A DNA stretch of 41,301 nt from Mikrocytos mackini (Eukaryota > Endomyxa > Ascetosporea > Mikrocytida > Mikrocytiidae). This document shows, piece after piece, positions 9,161 through 18,337 of the stretch. The notes beneath the pieces were generated by a model. That model was given only the letters and a program-made list of their open reading frames with translations, made no database searches and had not been told where the DNA came from. The stretch covers positions 1-41,301 of the forward strand of contig JASNJN010000148.1 of assembly GCA_030180075.1 (NCBI GenBank). The letters run 5' to 3'. Numbering within the stretch: the stretch's first letter is position 1; the number at the start of each line of letters is the position of its first letter. Both the position numbers and the translations under genes were made by a program.

Positions 9161-11074
9161 ATGCCAATTACCGTACCCTCAAACCAAAGTCTAGATATCG
9201 ACAACAACACAGTATACATTGTTAAACTTTCAGATCAACACAACATGGAATGCATAAATGCTTCAGATAACACAGTGAAAATGCTTTCGGGTTTCACAGG
9301 AAGCATGGCAATTATTTTCATTACCAAACAAAAGAAATACATCATGACAGACTCTCGTTATTACTTACAAGTTTCCCTTGAACTGAAAAGCGACTGGCAG
9401 TTGCTGAAATTCACGAAAGATTGGATGACAATCGTGAAGGAGCGATTTGGTCACCTAACTGGCATTTATGACAGTGAGTCTATTTCCTTATCTTTTTACA
9501 ACAAGCTTCAAAGTTGTATTAAGGATTTAAAACAGGTACCGAGTACATTCGTCGATTCAAAAATACCCAGCGTCCAAACAATAAGGGAGATCGAACAAGA
9601 TAACTTCACTCGAACCATGCAAATGAAAATAAACATTTCGAACTTTAATCATTTTTTGAATACTAATTTAGTAAAATCAATTAATTACAATCAGTTAGAA
9701 ACCACGAATTTACAAAATTTAATTTTTGAACTTCCAGAAACCTGTACAGGAGAACCAACAAAAGAAAAAATAACAAGAATAAGGGATATAATGAGACAAC
9801 ATAACATAGACCATCTTCTAATTTCAGATTTAAACGACATTGCATGGTTATTCAACATTCGTGCTTTCTCATACGAATTTAACCCTGTTCCAAAGTGTTA
9901 TTCAATTTTACACAAAGATCTTTCAACCAATCCTTCACTATACTTAGACGAGATACACCCCTTCAAGCACGCCCTCTACAATACATATTCTTCCTCACTT
10001 TTACTCGAGCATTTAAGCACTTTAAATACGCTTTCTATTGACCCAAACACATTAAGCATGAAAATTGCCAATGGCTTTCCTTCTTCTTTAATTTTAGAAA
10101 CTAAAACCTATAGTCAAATAGGCGTTTTAAAATGTATTAAAAACACCCAAGAGATATCCGTTCTTAAGAAAGTCCATTTAATGGATTCTTTGGCCATTTT
10201 AAAGTTTTGGAAACATTTCGAAGAAGAAAAATCTATTTCATCTGAAAAAGAACTCTCAGAAAAGTTAGAGTACTTCAGAAAGCAAAACAAATATTATTTG
10301 CTTCCTTCTTTTTCTTCTATTATTGCAAAAGGTTCAAACGCAAGTATAGTTCATTACAACCCGTTTTCTAAATTCGCACCTGGGCCTACAGAAAACACAG
10401 CACTAAAAATAGACTTAACACTTTGTGATATAGGCGGGCAGTACATAAATGGAGGCACTACAGACGTTACAAGAGTGTTCGTTAAACCTTCAAAGTTAAA
10501 AGATTTGAAAGAAGAAAATCGTAAAGACTTAGAAGACATTAAAAAAGCATACACTGCGTTAATTAAAGCTAAATTAACACTGTTTAATAAATAGAAAGTT
10601 TGTGGCGTAACTAAAGGAAGCGAGTTCCATGAAATAGTCAGTAATAAAATGAAAGAGTTCAATTACACTTACGGGCACGGGACTGGACACGGTATAGGAA
10701 ACTTAGGAGCGGTACACGAAGGGCCTGTTGGATTATACGGTGAGAACGACTTACCAAGTAGCGCTGTAACGAGTGTAGAACCAGGGTACTACGAAGACGG
10801 TAATTTTGGACTAAGACTGGAAGACGCTGTGTTTACCGAAAAGAAGGAGGGTTATATGAAGTTTAATATTCTCACAAAAGTCCCATATGAAATAGAACTG
10901 ATAAATAAAGATATGTTGGACAAGTGGGAGTTAGAACACATTAACAACTACCACACAACGGTAAAAGAAGAATTATTAGGATATATAGAAAATGCTGAAA
11001 ACAATTCGTATTTGGAAGTTGAAAACAAACAAAACTTAATTTGTTTTATACAACAAAAATGCAAAGAACTTTGA
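9161..11074 (+). pseudogene. Xaa-Pro aminopeptidase (M24B), one in-frame TAG
   Basis: Aminopeptidase P removes an N-terminal residue that precedes proline and uses two metal ions. The N-terminal creatinase-like region has SGFTGSMAIIFIT and TDSRYYLQ. The M24 fold supplies all five expected metal ligands: Asp423 (CDIGG), Asp435 (TTDVTR), His510 (GTGHGIG), Glu540 (VEPGYY) and Glu554 (RLEDAV). A single TAG at 10592-10594 (codon 478) splits the catalytic domain. The frame continues unchanged after it to 11074, about 636 residues in all, which is normal for the cytosolic enzyme. No other lesion is seen. A sequencing error, a recent nonsense allele or readthrough could explain it. I mark it as a pseudogene because the sequence as given cannot yield a complete active site without readthrough. 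Confidence 0.85.
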
Positions 11075-11130
11075 GTTAATTAAATATTCTACTACAAATG
11101 TTATTATTGTTGTTTATAATGGTTATGTAT

Positions 11131-11736
11131 TTAAACGAATGTTAAGTTATTTAAAAGGTACATCAAGTATTCATTTACACAGTACAAAAATATATAAACT
11201 GATTCTTCTACCATTAACAACAAACTAACAATGCTGTCCTCTTGTCCTGGTGAAATAGGGCTTTCAATGTTTGTAAAGAATGCTTTTATTATTTCCGAGT
11301 AATCTTTATCACTACACGTCAAGAAAAAGCGAATTAAGTCTCCTTCAAAATCGCTTATTTTTATGTCTTCAGGCGCTTCATTGTTTGGAACGACTTCGTC
11401 TCGAAATTCATTTAAAAAATTATAACTTGTGCTAGATTCGATAAAGCCTCGTTGACTGTAAATGTCTTTTATGTAACATTCTCGGAGTATGGAAATCTTT
11501 TCGAGCATATAGTTAATGTCACGACCTTCTAAATTAGAAAATGCGTTCTCTAAAAGAATAAAGAAGTTGTAAAGATTCCTGTATAAGTTGTATTTTTTAA
11601 AAGGTGCGACTATATTTGGGAGTTCTGATTTCCAAAAGCTCAAAGACAAACTAATCGAATCATTGTATTTATATTGATCACTTCCTAAACTTTGGTGTAT
11701 TCTGGATAGTTCTAAAGCTCGTTTCAGTTTGGTCAT
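11131..11736 (-). CDS. Hypothetical protein, divergent to Sec7 gene
   Basis: An intact ORF of 201 codons with no family I recognise. It looks helical and acidic, with a hydrophobic C-terminal segment (VYIFLYCVNEYLMYLLNNL) that could be a buried helix or a tail anchor. Its ATG (11734-11736) lies 27 bp from the start of the Sec7 gene on the other strand. Its 3' end converges on the aminopeptidase gene with only 56 bp between stops. The compact placement and intact frame argue that it is a real host gene. Confidence 0.65.
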   Translation of the reverse strand: MTKLKRALELSRIHQSLGSDQYKYNDSISLSLSFWKSELPNIVAPFKKYNLYRNLYNFFILLENAFSNLEGRDINYMLEKISILRECYIKDIYSQRGFIESSTSYNFLNEFRDEVVPNNEAPEDIKISDFEGDLIRFFLTCSDKDYSEIIKAFFTNIESPISPGQEDSIVSLLLMVEESVYIFLYCVNEYLMYLLNNLTFV

Positions 11737-11763
11737 TGTTTTGAAAAGTTAACTTTTTTTCAA
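11737..11763. promoter_or_regulatory. 27-bp palindromic divergent promoter spacer
   Basis: The spacer between two divergent ATGs is an imperfect palindrome centred on GTTAAC: TTGAAAA on one side and TTTTTTTCAA on the other. Each gene therefore sees nearly the same upstream sequence, GTTAAC followed by a T run and CAA before its ATG. It may serve as one symmetrical bidirectional promoter. Confidence 0.6.
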
Positions 11764-14700
11764 ATGATTAAAAATACTTATAACGAGATCATACAGGAAG
11801 CTAGCAGCACACTAGGCTGGACAGACACAGATTATAAAAGGAAAATCATACTTATAAAGAAAAAAATCAATTCTGAAGACAAACCTTTCAAATCTCCTTT
11901 AGAATTTCTCATTGCCATCATTGATTTCTTGAACATCAAAAGAATCAAACTCTCTCGTATAGTTTTAGCTGCGTTTTGTAAGCTAACTGCCACGCCTGAG
12001 TTCTCCGACTACATAGAAGACAACTACAACACCGACAAGCGCATTCAGAACAAAATACGTCTTCTAAAAACATCTATTTTAGGCTTTATAAAGGAAAAAG
12101 ACTATCGTGTGGACTTCAACAACTTTGACCTTCTACTGCTTCGTGTGTTGTTTTCTGTTACGTCGAGCAAGTACTTCATTTGCACCACCGAAGAGATCAT
12201 CGAGCTTGTGAAGTACATGTTTTTATATTATTCACACGCGAATTTAGACGAAGTTTCTTCGGCCACAAAAGCTCTTCTAATACAATTTATTACAATAAAA
12301 ATAGAGTACTACAATTCCTTTAAATCCGTCCATGGAATGTTTCTTCAAAAGCTACAAAATTGCAACAAAGCCGATTTAAACATGAACAAAAATCTAAACA
12401 GCGATAAAGACGAAAAGATTTATAGTTCTATTTCCAAATTAATTTATTCTACAGTTTACGAAGCTTTTCCTGCAGCTTTGTTTCCACCCATTTTAACTCA
12501 AAACGAAACTGAAACACAAACAGGACAGCTTTTACGAAAAATAGGAGAAATTAACGCTATAATAGAATTACTAGAAAACGAACTGATTTCAATAATCATT
12601 CCAATTATCGAATCGAACAAGACGTACTTATACAGCAACGGCCCAGAAAAAATAGATTACGAAAGCGAGTACATTCTTTCCACTTTTATCCTCAAAGACA
12701 TTCTTAACAACCACACACCATTTTTAGAATTTTTGCTTAGAATAGACACAGTAAAAACTAAACTGTTCAAATTTATACTTTTGGGGTTGGGATCAATAAA
12801 CAATGAAATTAATACAACTTCACTTTCATTGCTTTCGACTTTATTCAAAAATTACTTTTACATTCTAAACGACGAGTTTTATTACTTCACATTTAACGTG
12901 CTAAAAGACGGAATTTCTAAACACAATTTCTTAGAAAACTCAAAGTCTCAGAATTACGTACAAATTCATAAAATTAATAACTACGTTTCTTTTATACATA
13001 GTTTGTTTGCAGACAGAGAATTTACAGAAAGTTCCATTTTGTACGTTTGGTGCTATTTAGCGCTCACAAACTTTAAACCAAGAAGTTTTAAAAGAGATCA
13101 AACAAAAGAGTTTTTGGGAACTTTTAAAGTGGTCAAAGAAGGCGAAGTTTTGGAAGTAGAAGGCACGTACGACTCAGAAGTTTATTACAAACACAATCAA
13201 GCAATGAATATTTGGCCCATTAACATTCTCAAAAGAGTACTCAAGTTAGCTTCTTTTCTTTGCTTTTTAAAATACAAAAAAGAAGGAAATACATTCAATG
13301 AATTTAATGAGTACAAAAGTTTATCCAATTCATTATTTGATGGAAACAATTACGTTGGAAGTATTAGCATGAAATGTATAGACGTAATCACGTCGTTCTT
13401 TAAATCGTTTTCTAAGCTTTCCTTCCAAATTAATTCAGACAGTACAAACGTAGAAGAAATAGAAGCCATTCGTACGCTCAATCAATTTGATGTAAAGCGT
13501 GGATATAACAACCTAGTTGAACTAGAACATAAACTTGAAGTCATTACTAAAGGAAAGGCTTTATTCAATAGTAGCTTCAAAAAGGGACTTTTGTACTTAG
13601 GAAAACAAAACATTATAAAGTTCAATTCTTTTGAAGAAGAATCTTCTACTGCTTCTTACTTTATTCTTTCCAACACAAATTTATCACAAACGCAAATAGG
13701 TGAACTTTTTGGTTCTGACAATATCTTTTCTAAGTACTGTTTAAATGAATACTTAAAATCCTTTGATTTTAGCGAAGTTAATCTTTTAGAAGCTATGCGT
13801 ACGTTTTTTAAAGGAATAGTTCTTCCTATTGAGTCGCAAAAGATTGATAGAATTATAAGTTCTTTTGGCGTTTATTTCTACAAAAGTACAAAAGAGAAAT
13901 TTTTGGACGAAGATATTCCTTACTATTTAGCATTCGCTATTTTAATGCTGAACACAGACATTCACAATTCGCAAGTTAGAACCAAAATGAGTTGCGAACA
14001 ATTTATTATGAACGTAAACTTAGAAGCTAAAGGAATAACAAAAGAGTATTTAGAAATTATATATAACAGTATAATAAAACATAAATTTGTGTTTGAATGT
14101 TCAAGCAAACATTCTTTGAGATTGAATTATTTAAATGCAACAAAAAATACAAAAGAAAACAAAAACATTAAAAACATTAAAAACAATAAATACACAAAAG
14201 AAAGCAAAAATGAAAAAAGTAAAAGGAAAAGTAAAAGTAAAAGTAAAAGCAAAAATAAACTTAATATAAAAGATAAAGAAAAATCTCTGAGTATAGAAGA
14301 AGTTACTATAACAGAAGAAAATATACATTCAGAAGATGAGTTAATAAACTACAATAAAACTAACCTCACTCAAGACTCTTGTGAAGATGAACTAAGTGGA
14401 AATGATGCTGTTTATTTAGTAGAACGATTTGCAGTAAAAGACACAAACTTTTCTGTACTTCAACAAAAAATTAATTTTCTTCACAATAATTTAAACAACG
14501 AAGAATTTAAAGAGTACTTTAATAAATTACATTTAAAGCTTTTACGGAATTTATGGAAAGAATTATTCCCAATTTTTGCTACGATTGTTAAAAATAGAAT
14601 TCCTTCTTTATTAGACAAAGTAATAGACTGTCTCACAATTGTAATCGACGTTTATAATCAAAGAGGTTTAAAAATAGAAACGGAAAGTTTCGTAGGTATT

Positions 14701-15192
14701 CTTTGTAACGCTGCAAAGCCAGGCGATGAAGAGCCTACCAATTGCGAACTTGGGCTTTTTAAAGCGGTGCTTAGTTTGGTGCAAACAAAGCACAAAGAAT
14801 TAATAGCAGGCTGGAAACAAATACACGAGTTAATCTCTGAAGTTTCTAAGTACGACACGAGGTTATACGAATTCAATGAAGAAAGCGACACAGAAGAAAT
14901 ATACAAAATTAACTTTACAGTCGAAGAGTACAAACAGTTTTACGATGTTACGAAACATATGGGAGAAGATAAACTGCTGGATTGGTTCAAAGCTATCTTT
15001 TACTTGGTTAGAAAAGAAATGTTCGAAAATAGAACGTTTAGTTTAGAAAAAGCTGTATATGTGCTGAATAGAAATGAAGATAAATCACATATTCTATTTG
15101 AAACAGTGAATAAGTTCCTTATTGATAATGTTAATAGTTTAAGTAAGGATATGGTAAGGAAGTTCAAACAGGTATTAAAAGGATATAAATAA
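11764..15192 (+). CDS. Sec7-domain ARF guanine nucleotide exchange factor
   Basis: Large ARF-GEFs load GTP onto ARF GTPases at Golgi or endosomal membranes and start vesicle coat assembly. The Sec7 domain spans about residues 590-780. It includes FKKGLLYLGKQN, IGELFGSDN, the catalytic glutamate in LPIESQKIDR (Glu690) and the second conserved motif YYLAFAILMLNTDIHNSQV. The upstream 580 residues occupy the position of the DCB and HUS regions of the GBF/BIG families. A short C-terminal helical part follows. A Lys/Asn/Ser low-complexity insert with repeated KSKSKSK (codons near 14150-14285) separates the two. At 1142 residues it is shorter than yeast Sec7 or Gea proteins, as usual in microsporidia. 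Whether it is the Sec7/BIG or Gea/GBF type cannot be decided by eye. The start is fixed by the 27-bp divergent spacer. Confidence 0.9.
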   Translation: MIKNTYNEIIQEASSTLGWTDTDYKRKIILIKKKINSEDKPFKSPLEFLIAIIDFLNIKRIKLSRIVLAAFCKLTATPEFSDYIEDNYNTDKRIQNKIRLLKTSILGFIKEKDYRVDFNNFDLLLLRVLFSVTSSKYFICTTEEIIELVKYMFLYYSHANLDEVSSATKALLIQFITIKIEYYNSFKSVHGMFLQKLQNCNKADLNMNKNLNSDKDEKIYSSISKLIYSTVYEAFPAALFPPILTQNETETQTGQLLRKIGEINAIIELLENELISIIIPIIESNKTYLYSNGPEKIDYESEYILSTFILKDILNNHTPFLEFLLRIDTVKTKLFKFILLGLGSINNEINTTSLSLLSTLFKNYFYILNDEFYYFTFNVLKDGISKHNFLENSKSQNYVQIHKINNYVSFIHSLFADREFTESSILYVWCYLALTNFKPRSFKRDQTKEFLGTFKVVKEGEVLEVEGTYDSEVYYKHNQAMNIWPINILKRVLKLASFLCFLKYKKEGNTFNEFNEYKSLSNSLFDGNNYVGSISMKCIDVITSFFKSFSKLSFQINSDSTNVEEIEAIRTLNQFDVKRGYNNLVELEHKLEVITKGKALFNSSFKKGLLYLGKQNIIKFNSFEEESSTASYFILSNTNLSQTQIGELFGSDNIFSKYCLNEYLKSFDFSEVNLLEAMRTFFKGIVLPIESQKIDRIISSFGVYFYKSTKEKFLDEDIPYYLAFAILMLNTDIHNSQVRTKMSCEQFIMNVNLEAKGITKEYLEIIYNSIIKHKFVFECSSKHSLRLNYLNATKNTKENKNIKNIKNNKYTKESKNEKSKRKSKSKSKSKNKLNIKDKEKSLSIEEVTITEENIHSEDELINYNKTNLTQDSCEDELSGNDAVYLVERFAVKDTNFSVLQQKINFLHNNLNNEEFKEYFNKLHLKLLRNLWKELFPIFATIVKNRIPSLLDKVIDCLTIVIDVYNQRGLKIETESFVGILCNAAKPGDEEPTNCELGLFKAVLSLVQTKHKELIAGWKQIHELISEVSKYDTRLYEFNEESDTEEIYKINFTVEEYKQFYDVTKHMGEDKLLDWFKAIFYLVRKEMFENRTFSLEKAVYVLNRNEDKSHILFETVNKFLIDNVNSLSKDMVRKFKQVLKGYK

Positions 15193-15495
15193 TTAAAACA
15201 ATATTGTTAGGACTTTAAAATAATAATTATTATTAATATCATTAATGTTTATAATCTACAAATTAACTCAAACCTTTTAATGTGTGAGAATATTACTTTT
15301 TTGGTTATTTAAAGTAAAACAAATGAAATAACATTCTCAATTTATAATGTAAAATTTATAGCTTTATTTACATTTACATTTTCATCCTATGTTTAATGTA
15401 TTGTAAACTGAATAAAAATAACTTCAAACACCATTCAATATCATCTATAATATATTTATATCTTCAAAACTTCTTTCAATAAATTATATATTGAA
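15193..15495. other. Convergent intergenic spacer
   Basis: The 3' ends of the Sec7 and SRP54 genes face each other across 303 AT-rich bases. I see no ORF, RNA gene or repeat in it. Confidence 0.6.
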
Positions 15496-16908
15496 TCATC
15501 TAAATCTCTTTCCTCTACCTCCTCCCATTTTCATTCCTCCCATCATTTTCATAATACTATTTATATCTGGCATTTCTCCTTCGCCCATATTCATATTCAT
15601 TAACTTTTTAAACATCCCTCCTTTCAATAGCTTCTTAAATGGTTTTATCATAGCAATCAAATTATCTACTCCTTTAACGCCTTTCCCGCACCCATAGCCT
15701 ATTTTTAGCTTTCTATTGGGCGTTATATTTGAACCGTCCGAGTCCATTTCTTTTTTATTCAGCGAGCTCATTACAACCATAGCATTTTTCATCACATTTT
15801 CGCTTTTTTCATTTGCATTTGTTCCTTTTAGCAGCTGATTAAACCCAGGGATCATTTCCATCATGTAACTAAAACTTCCCATATTCTGCATAAACTCAAG
15901 TTGCATCTTTAACACTCCAAACGTAATTTTACCGCTCTTTACAACGTTCTCCATAGCTTTTTCTACTTCTTCTCCGCCTTCCTTTTCTTGCATTTCTTTC
16001 ATTAAAAACTCTAAGTCGCCTAGCCCAAGCAATCTTTTAACGAAATTGTTCGCGTCGAAGCGTTCTAAGTCAGTCATACGTTCTCCCTTTCCCACAAACA
16101 CGACCGGTATATTGGCACTGTGAATTGCACTTAAAGCACCGCCTCCTTTTGAGTTTCCGTCTAACTTTGTAACAATTGCAGAACCCAACTTAACACTGTT
16201 TTTAAAGTACGTGGCTTGGTCTATGGCTATTTGTCCGATTGTGCCGTCGATAACAAAAATAGTGTGGTCAGGCTGCGTGCAGGATTCAATGTCCTTCATC
16301 TCTTTGAACAGGTCCTTCTCGTTTTTGTGCCGCCCGGAAGTGTCCACGAGTATTATGTCGTACTTGTCGTTCTTGAAGCACTTTACGCCTTCGCTGGCTA
16401 TCTTTGCAGCGTCTACAGCCGTGGCAGAACCGTAAAATGGAATTTTTATTTTAGAGGCGTTTTGCTTAAGCTGGGCGTACGCTCCGGCTCTGTAAGTGTC
16501 CGCACAAACCATGGCTACTCTGAAACCGTTGCGCTTGTAGTAGTAGGCTAGCTTGGACGCTGTTGTTGTTTTACCGGCGCCTTGAAGTCCAACGAGAAGA
16601 ACTACAGATGTTTTGTTCTTTACCGGTGTGAACGCAGGACTCTTGGAAGATAGCATGTCTACTAGGCATGTGTAAATTTCCTTCTGGGCTATCTTGCGTG
16701 TGTTTAGACCTGCACCTGTGATAGACGACAGCCGTTCTTTGATTTTCTTTCTGAGTTGAATGACGAGCTTAATGCTGATGTCACCACTCACTAAAGCGTT
16801 CGAAATTTCTTTTATGCAGTCGTCGATTACCTTAGAGTTGCATATCTTAGAGTAGTTAAGCTTACCTATAGCCTGTACCAGGCGATCTCCTAGTTCCGCT
16901 AAAACCAT
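15496..16908 (-). CDS. SRP54: Signal recognition particle GTPase SRP54
   Basis: SRP54 binds signal sequences and SRP RNA and directs ribosomes to the ER through GTP-dependent contact with the SRP receptor. The start MVLAELGDRL is the conserved eukaryotic N terminus. The NG domain holds the P-loop GLQGAGKTTT (residues 107-116), the ADTYRAGAYAQLKQ insertion-box region, DTSGRH (189-194) and TKLDG (247-251). The M domain follows, rich in Met and Gly, and ends with a basic Arg/Lys tail. At 470 residues it is slightly shorter than the usual 500 or so. It is divergent from the BRCT candidate with a 21-bp spacer. The frame is intact. Confidence 0.97.
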   Translation of the reverse strand: MVLAELGDRLVQAIGKLNYSKICNSKVIDDCIKEISNALVSGDISIKLVIQLRKKIKERLSSITGAGLNTRKIAQKEIYTCLVDMLSSKSPAFTPVKNKTSVVLLVGLQGAGKTTTASKLAYYYKRNGFRVAMVCADTYRAGAYAQLKQNASKIKIPFYGSATAVDAAKIASEGVKCFKNDKYDIILVDTSGRHKNEKDLFKEMKDIESCTQPDHTIFVIDGTIGQIAIDQATYFKNSVKLGSAIVTKLDGNSKGGGALSAIHSANIPVVFVGKGERMTDLERFDANNFVKRLLGLGDLEFLMKEMQEKEGGEEVEKAMENVVKSGKITFGVLKMQLEFMQNMGSFSYMMEMIPGFNQLLKGTNANEKSENVMKNAMVVMSSLNKKEMDSDGSNITPNRKLKIGYGCGKGVKGVDNLIAMIKPFKKLLKGGMFKKLMNMNMGEGEMPDINSIMKMMGGMKMGGGRGKRFR

Positions 16909-16929
16909 TATGAAAATTTAATTTTTGAA
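16909..16929. promoter_or_regulatory. 21-bp palindromic divergent promoter spacer
   Basis: The whole gap between the SRP54 ATG and the BRCT-candidate ATG is 21 bp of A/T-rich sequence built around AAAATTTAATTTTT, which is nearly its own reverse complement. Both genes thus have an AAATTT-like word ending within a few bases of the start codon. Any separate promoters would have to overlap or lie inside the coding regions. Confidence 0.6.
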
Positions 16930-17964
16930 ATGGAAGACAGAAATGATACAGACAACAACTCGCAAGATTATGACGCTATTGACGGTTTTAACGAGTTGTT
17001 TTCAGGGGATGAAGAAGAAGATGCGAGCAGCGAAATATTGCCGCCTGTGAACGACAGTGTTAATGGGTTTTCGAGCAGTTTCGATCCTATTTCTCCAATA
17101 AAGGAAATAGAAAATGTGGATATTGATATTAAAGATGAACCAGAACAAGATATGGAGATAATTGATACAAATCCATATGAGGCTTCATCCGAAGCCTCAT
17201 ATCAAAAAACACAAATTCTTCCTAACAATATATCACATCGTTCACCAACTTTAAGAGACCACATTATATTGACAACAGGCTTCGATTCAAATGAAAACAA
17301 CACTTTGAAATATTTCTTCACAAAAAATAAAATCCAATTTTTAGATACACTCAGTTACAAAAAGCACATTTCTCTAATTAAAACTAACAAAATTTTGATA
17401 TTCACGAAAGATGAAAAATTCACGCCCAACTTCAAATCTCTATTAGCAATAATAAAAGGAGTTATGCCACTGAGTATCGATTACCTATTAGACAAGATGG
17501 GCAAACTTCCTTTGGGCGATTTCAAAGAAAAACTTTCGAAACTAAAAAGAACCAATTTAACTGACGAAGATTTAACTTTTGAAAACGCACAAAAATATAT
17601 AATTTCCCCAAAAGAATTCAAGCAGCTAAAAACTACAGAGCAGCCATTCCACGTTATATCCACCCCTTCTGTATTCAGTAACATTGCCTTTCTCATTTTA
17701 TACAGCAAAAATATAGAGTACTACAAACGTATAGAGTTTTTAGTCGAACTGGGAAATGGAACTGTGTATAATAAAGTGGAAGATTTGATTTTAAAGAAAG
17801 AGTCTTTTGGTGAAATAAAAGTGCTGAATTTTTATGTAAAGAAAATGGTTAAAAAGAAATTAAATGAGGAAATAAAAAGAAAATTTGATGAAATAGGAAT
17901 AAAAAATTATGAATTTATTGAAAAAGAACAATTTGTAAACAAAATTTTGTGTTCGTTTAATTAA
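16930..17964 (+). CDS. Probable tandem-BRCT protein
   Basis: This is a 344-residue protein. Residues 1-105 are acidic and Ser/Asp/Glu-rich, probably disordered (SGDEEEDASSEI), with a run of potential phosphorylation sites. Residues about 108-205 resemble a BRCT domain: a hydrophobic strand ILTTGFDS, a central HISLIKTNKILIF strand pair, then LLAIIKGVMPLSIDYLLDKMG, matching the usual K-x-L-x-A-I-x-x-G-x-x-x-V-x-x-x-W-L pattern with W replaced by Y/L. Residues about 240-340 could be a second BRCT (VFSNIAFLILYS, VELGNGTVYNKVEDL). Such pairs bind phosphopeptides in DNA-damage signalling. The assignment is by pattern only. Confidence 0.55.
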   Translation: MEDRNDTDNNSQDYDAIDGFNELFSGDEEEDASSEILPPVNDSVNGFSSSFDPISPIKEIENVDIDIKDEPEQDMEIIDTNPYEASSEASYQKTQILPNNISHRSPTLRDHIILTTGFDSNENNTLKYFFTKNKIQFLDTLSYKKHISLIKTNKILIFTKDEKFTPNFKSLLAIIKGVMPLSIDYLLDKMGKLPLGDFKEKLSKLKRTNLTDEDLTFENAQKYIISPKEFKQLKTTEQPFHVISTPSVFSNIAFLILYSKNIEYYKRIEFLVELGNGTVYNKVEDLILKKESFGEIKVLNFYVKKMVKKKLNEEIKRKFDEIGIKNYEFIEKEQFVNKILCSFN

Positions 17965-18337
17965 TTTGATTTTCGTTTTAACATATTTATTTTGGATTTA
18001 TAGTTTTATTAATTTAATTTAATTTTATGTATTTGTTATTTATTTTTTGGTTAAATGTTTAAATGAGATTGTTGTAAATGAACAGTTTTAAATATTTGTG
18101 TATAATTGTTATTTAAAGTGTCTAACTAGATTATCTTTTGAATAGATAATTATACATGCTACTAAAACTTAACCATTTTAACGAATAAATATTCAAATTG
18201 CGCATTTATATAAAAGTAGAGAAAATGTTTTAAATCACCCATTCCAATGTTTTTTAAAAACAAACACCGCTATATTTATTCAAGACATTTTCTTATATTT
18301 AATACATTAACAACATCAATTTTAATTATTTAATTAT
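17965..18337. other. Convergent intergenic spacer
   Basis: 373 bases of AT-rich sequence between the ends of the BRCT candidate and SAC1. I see no gene, hairpin or repeat that can be defended. Confidence 0.55.

Noticed and set aside
10354-10662. Minus-strand ORF across the aminopeptidase gene.
   Set aside because: It is the antisense shadow of the conserved M24 domain and has no recognisable protein features.
14131-14328. Minus-strand Phe-rich ORF.
   Set aside because: It is the antisense of the Lys/Asn/Ser low-complexity insert of the Sec7 protein.
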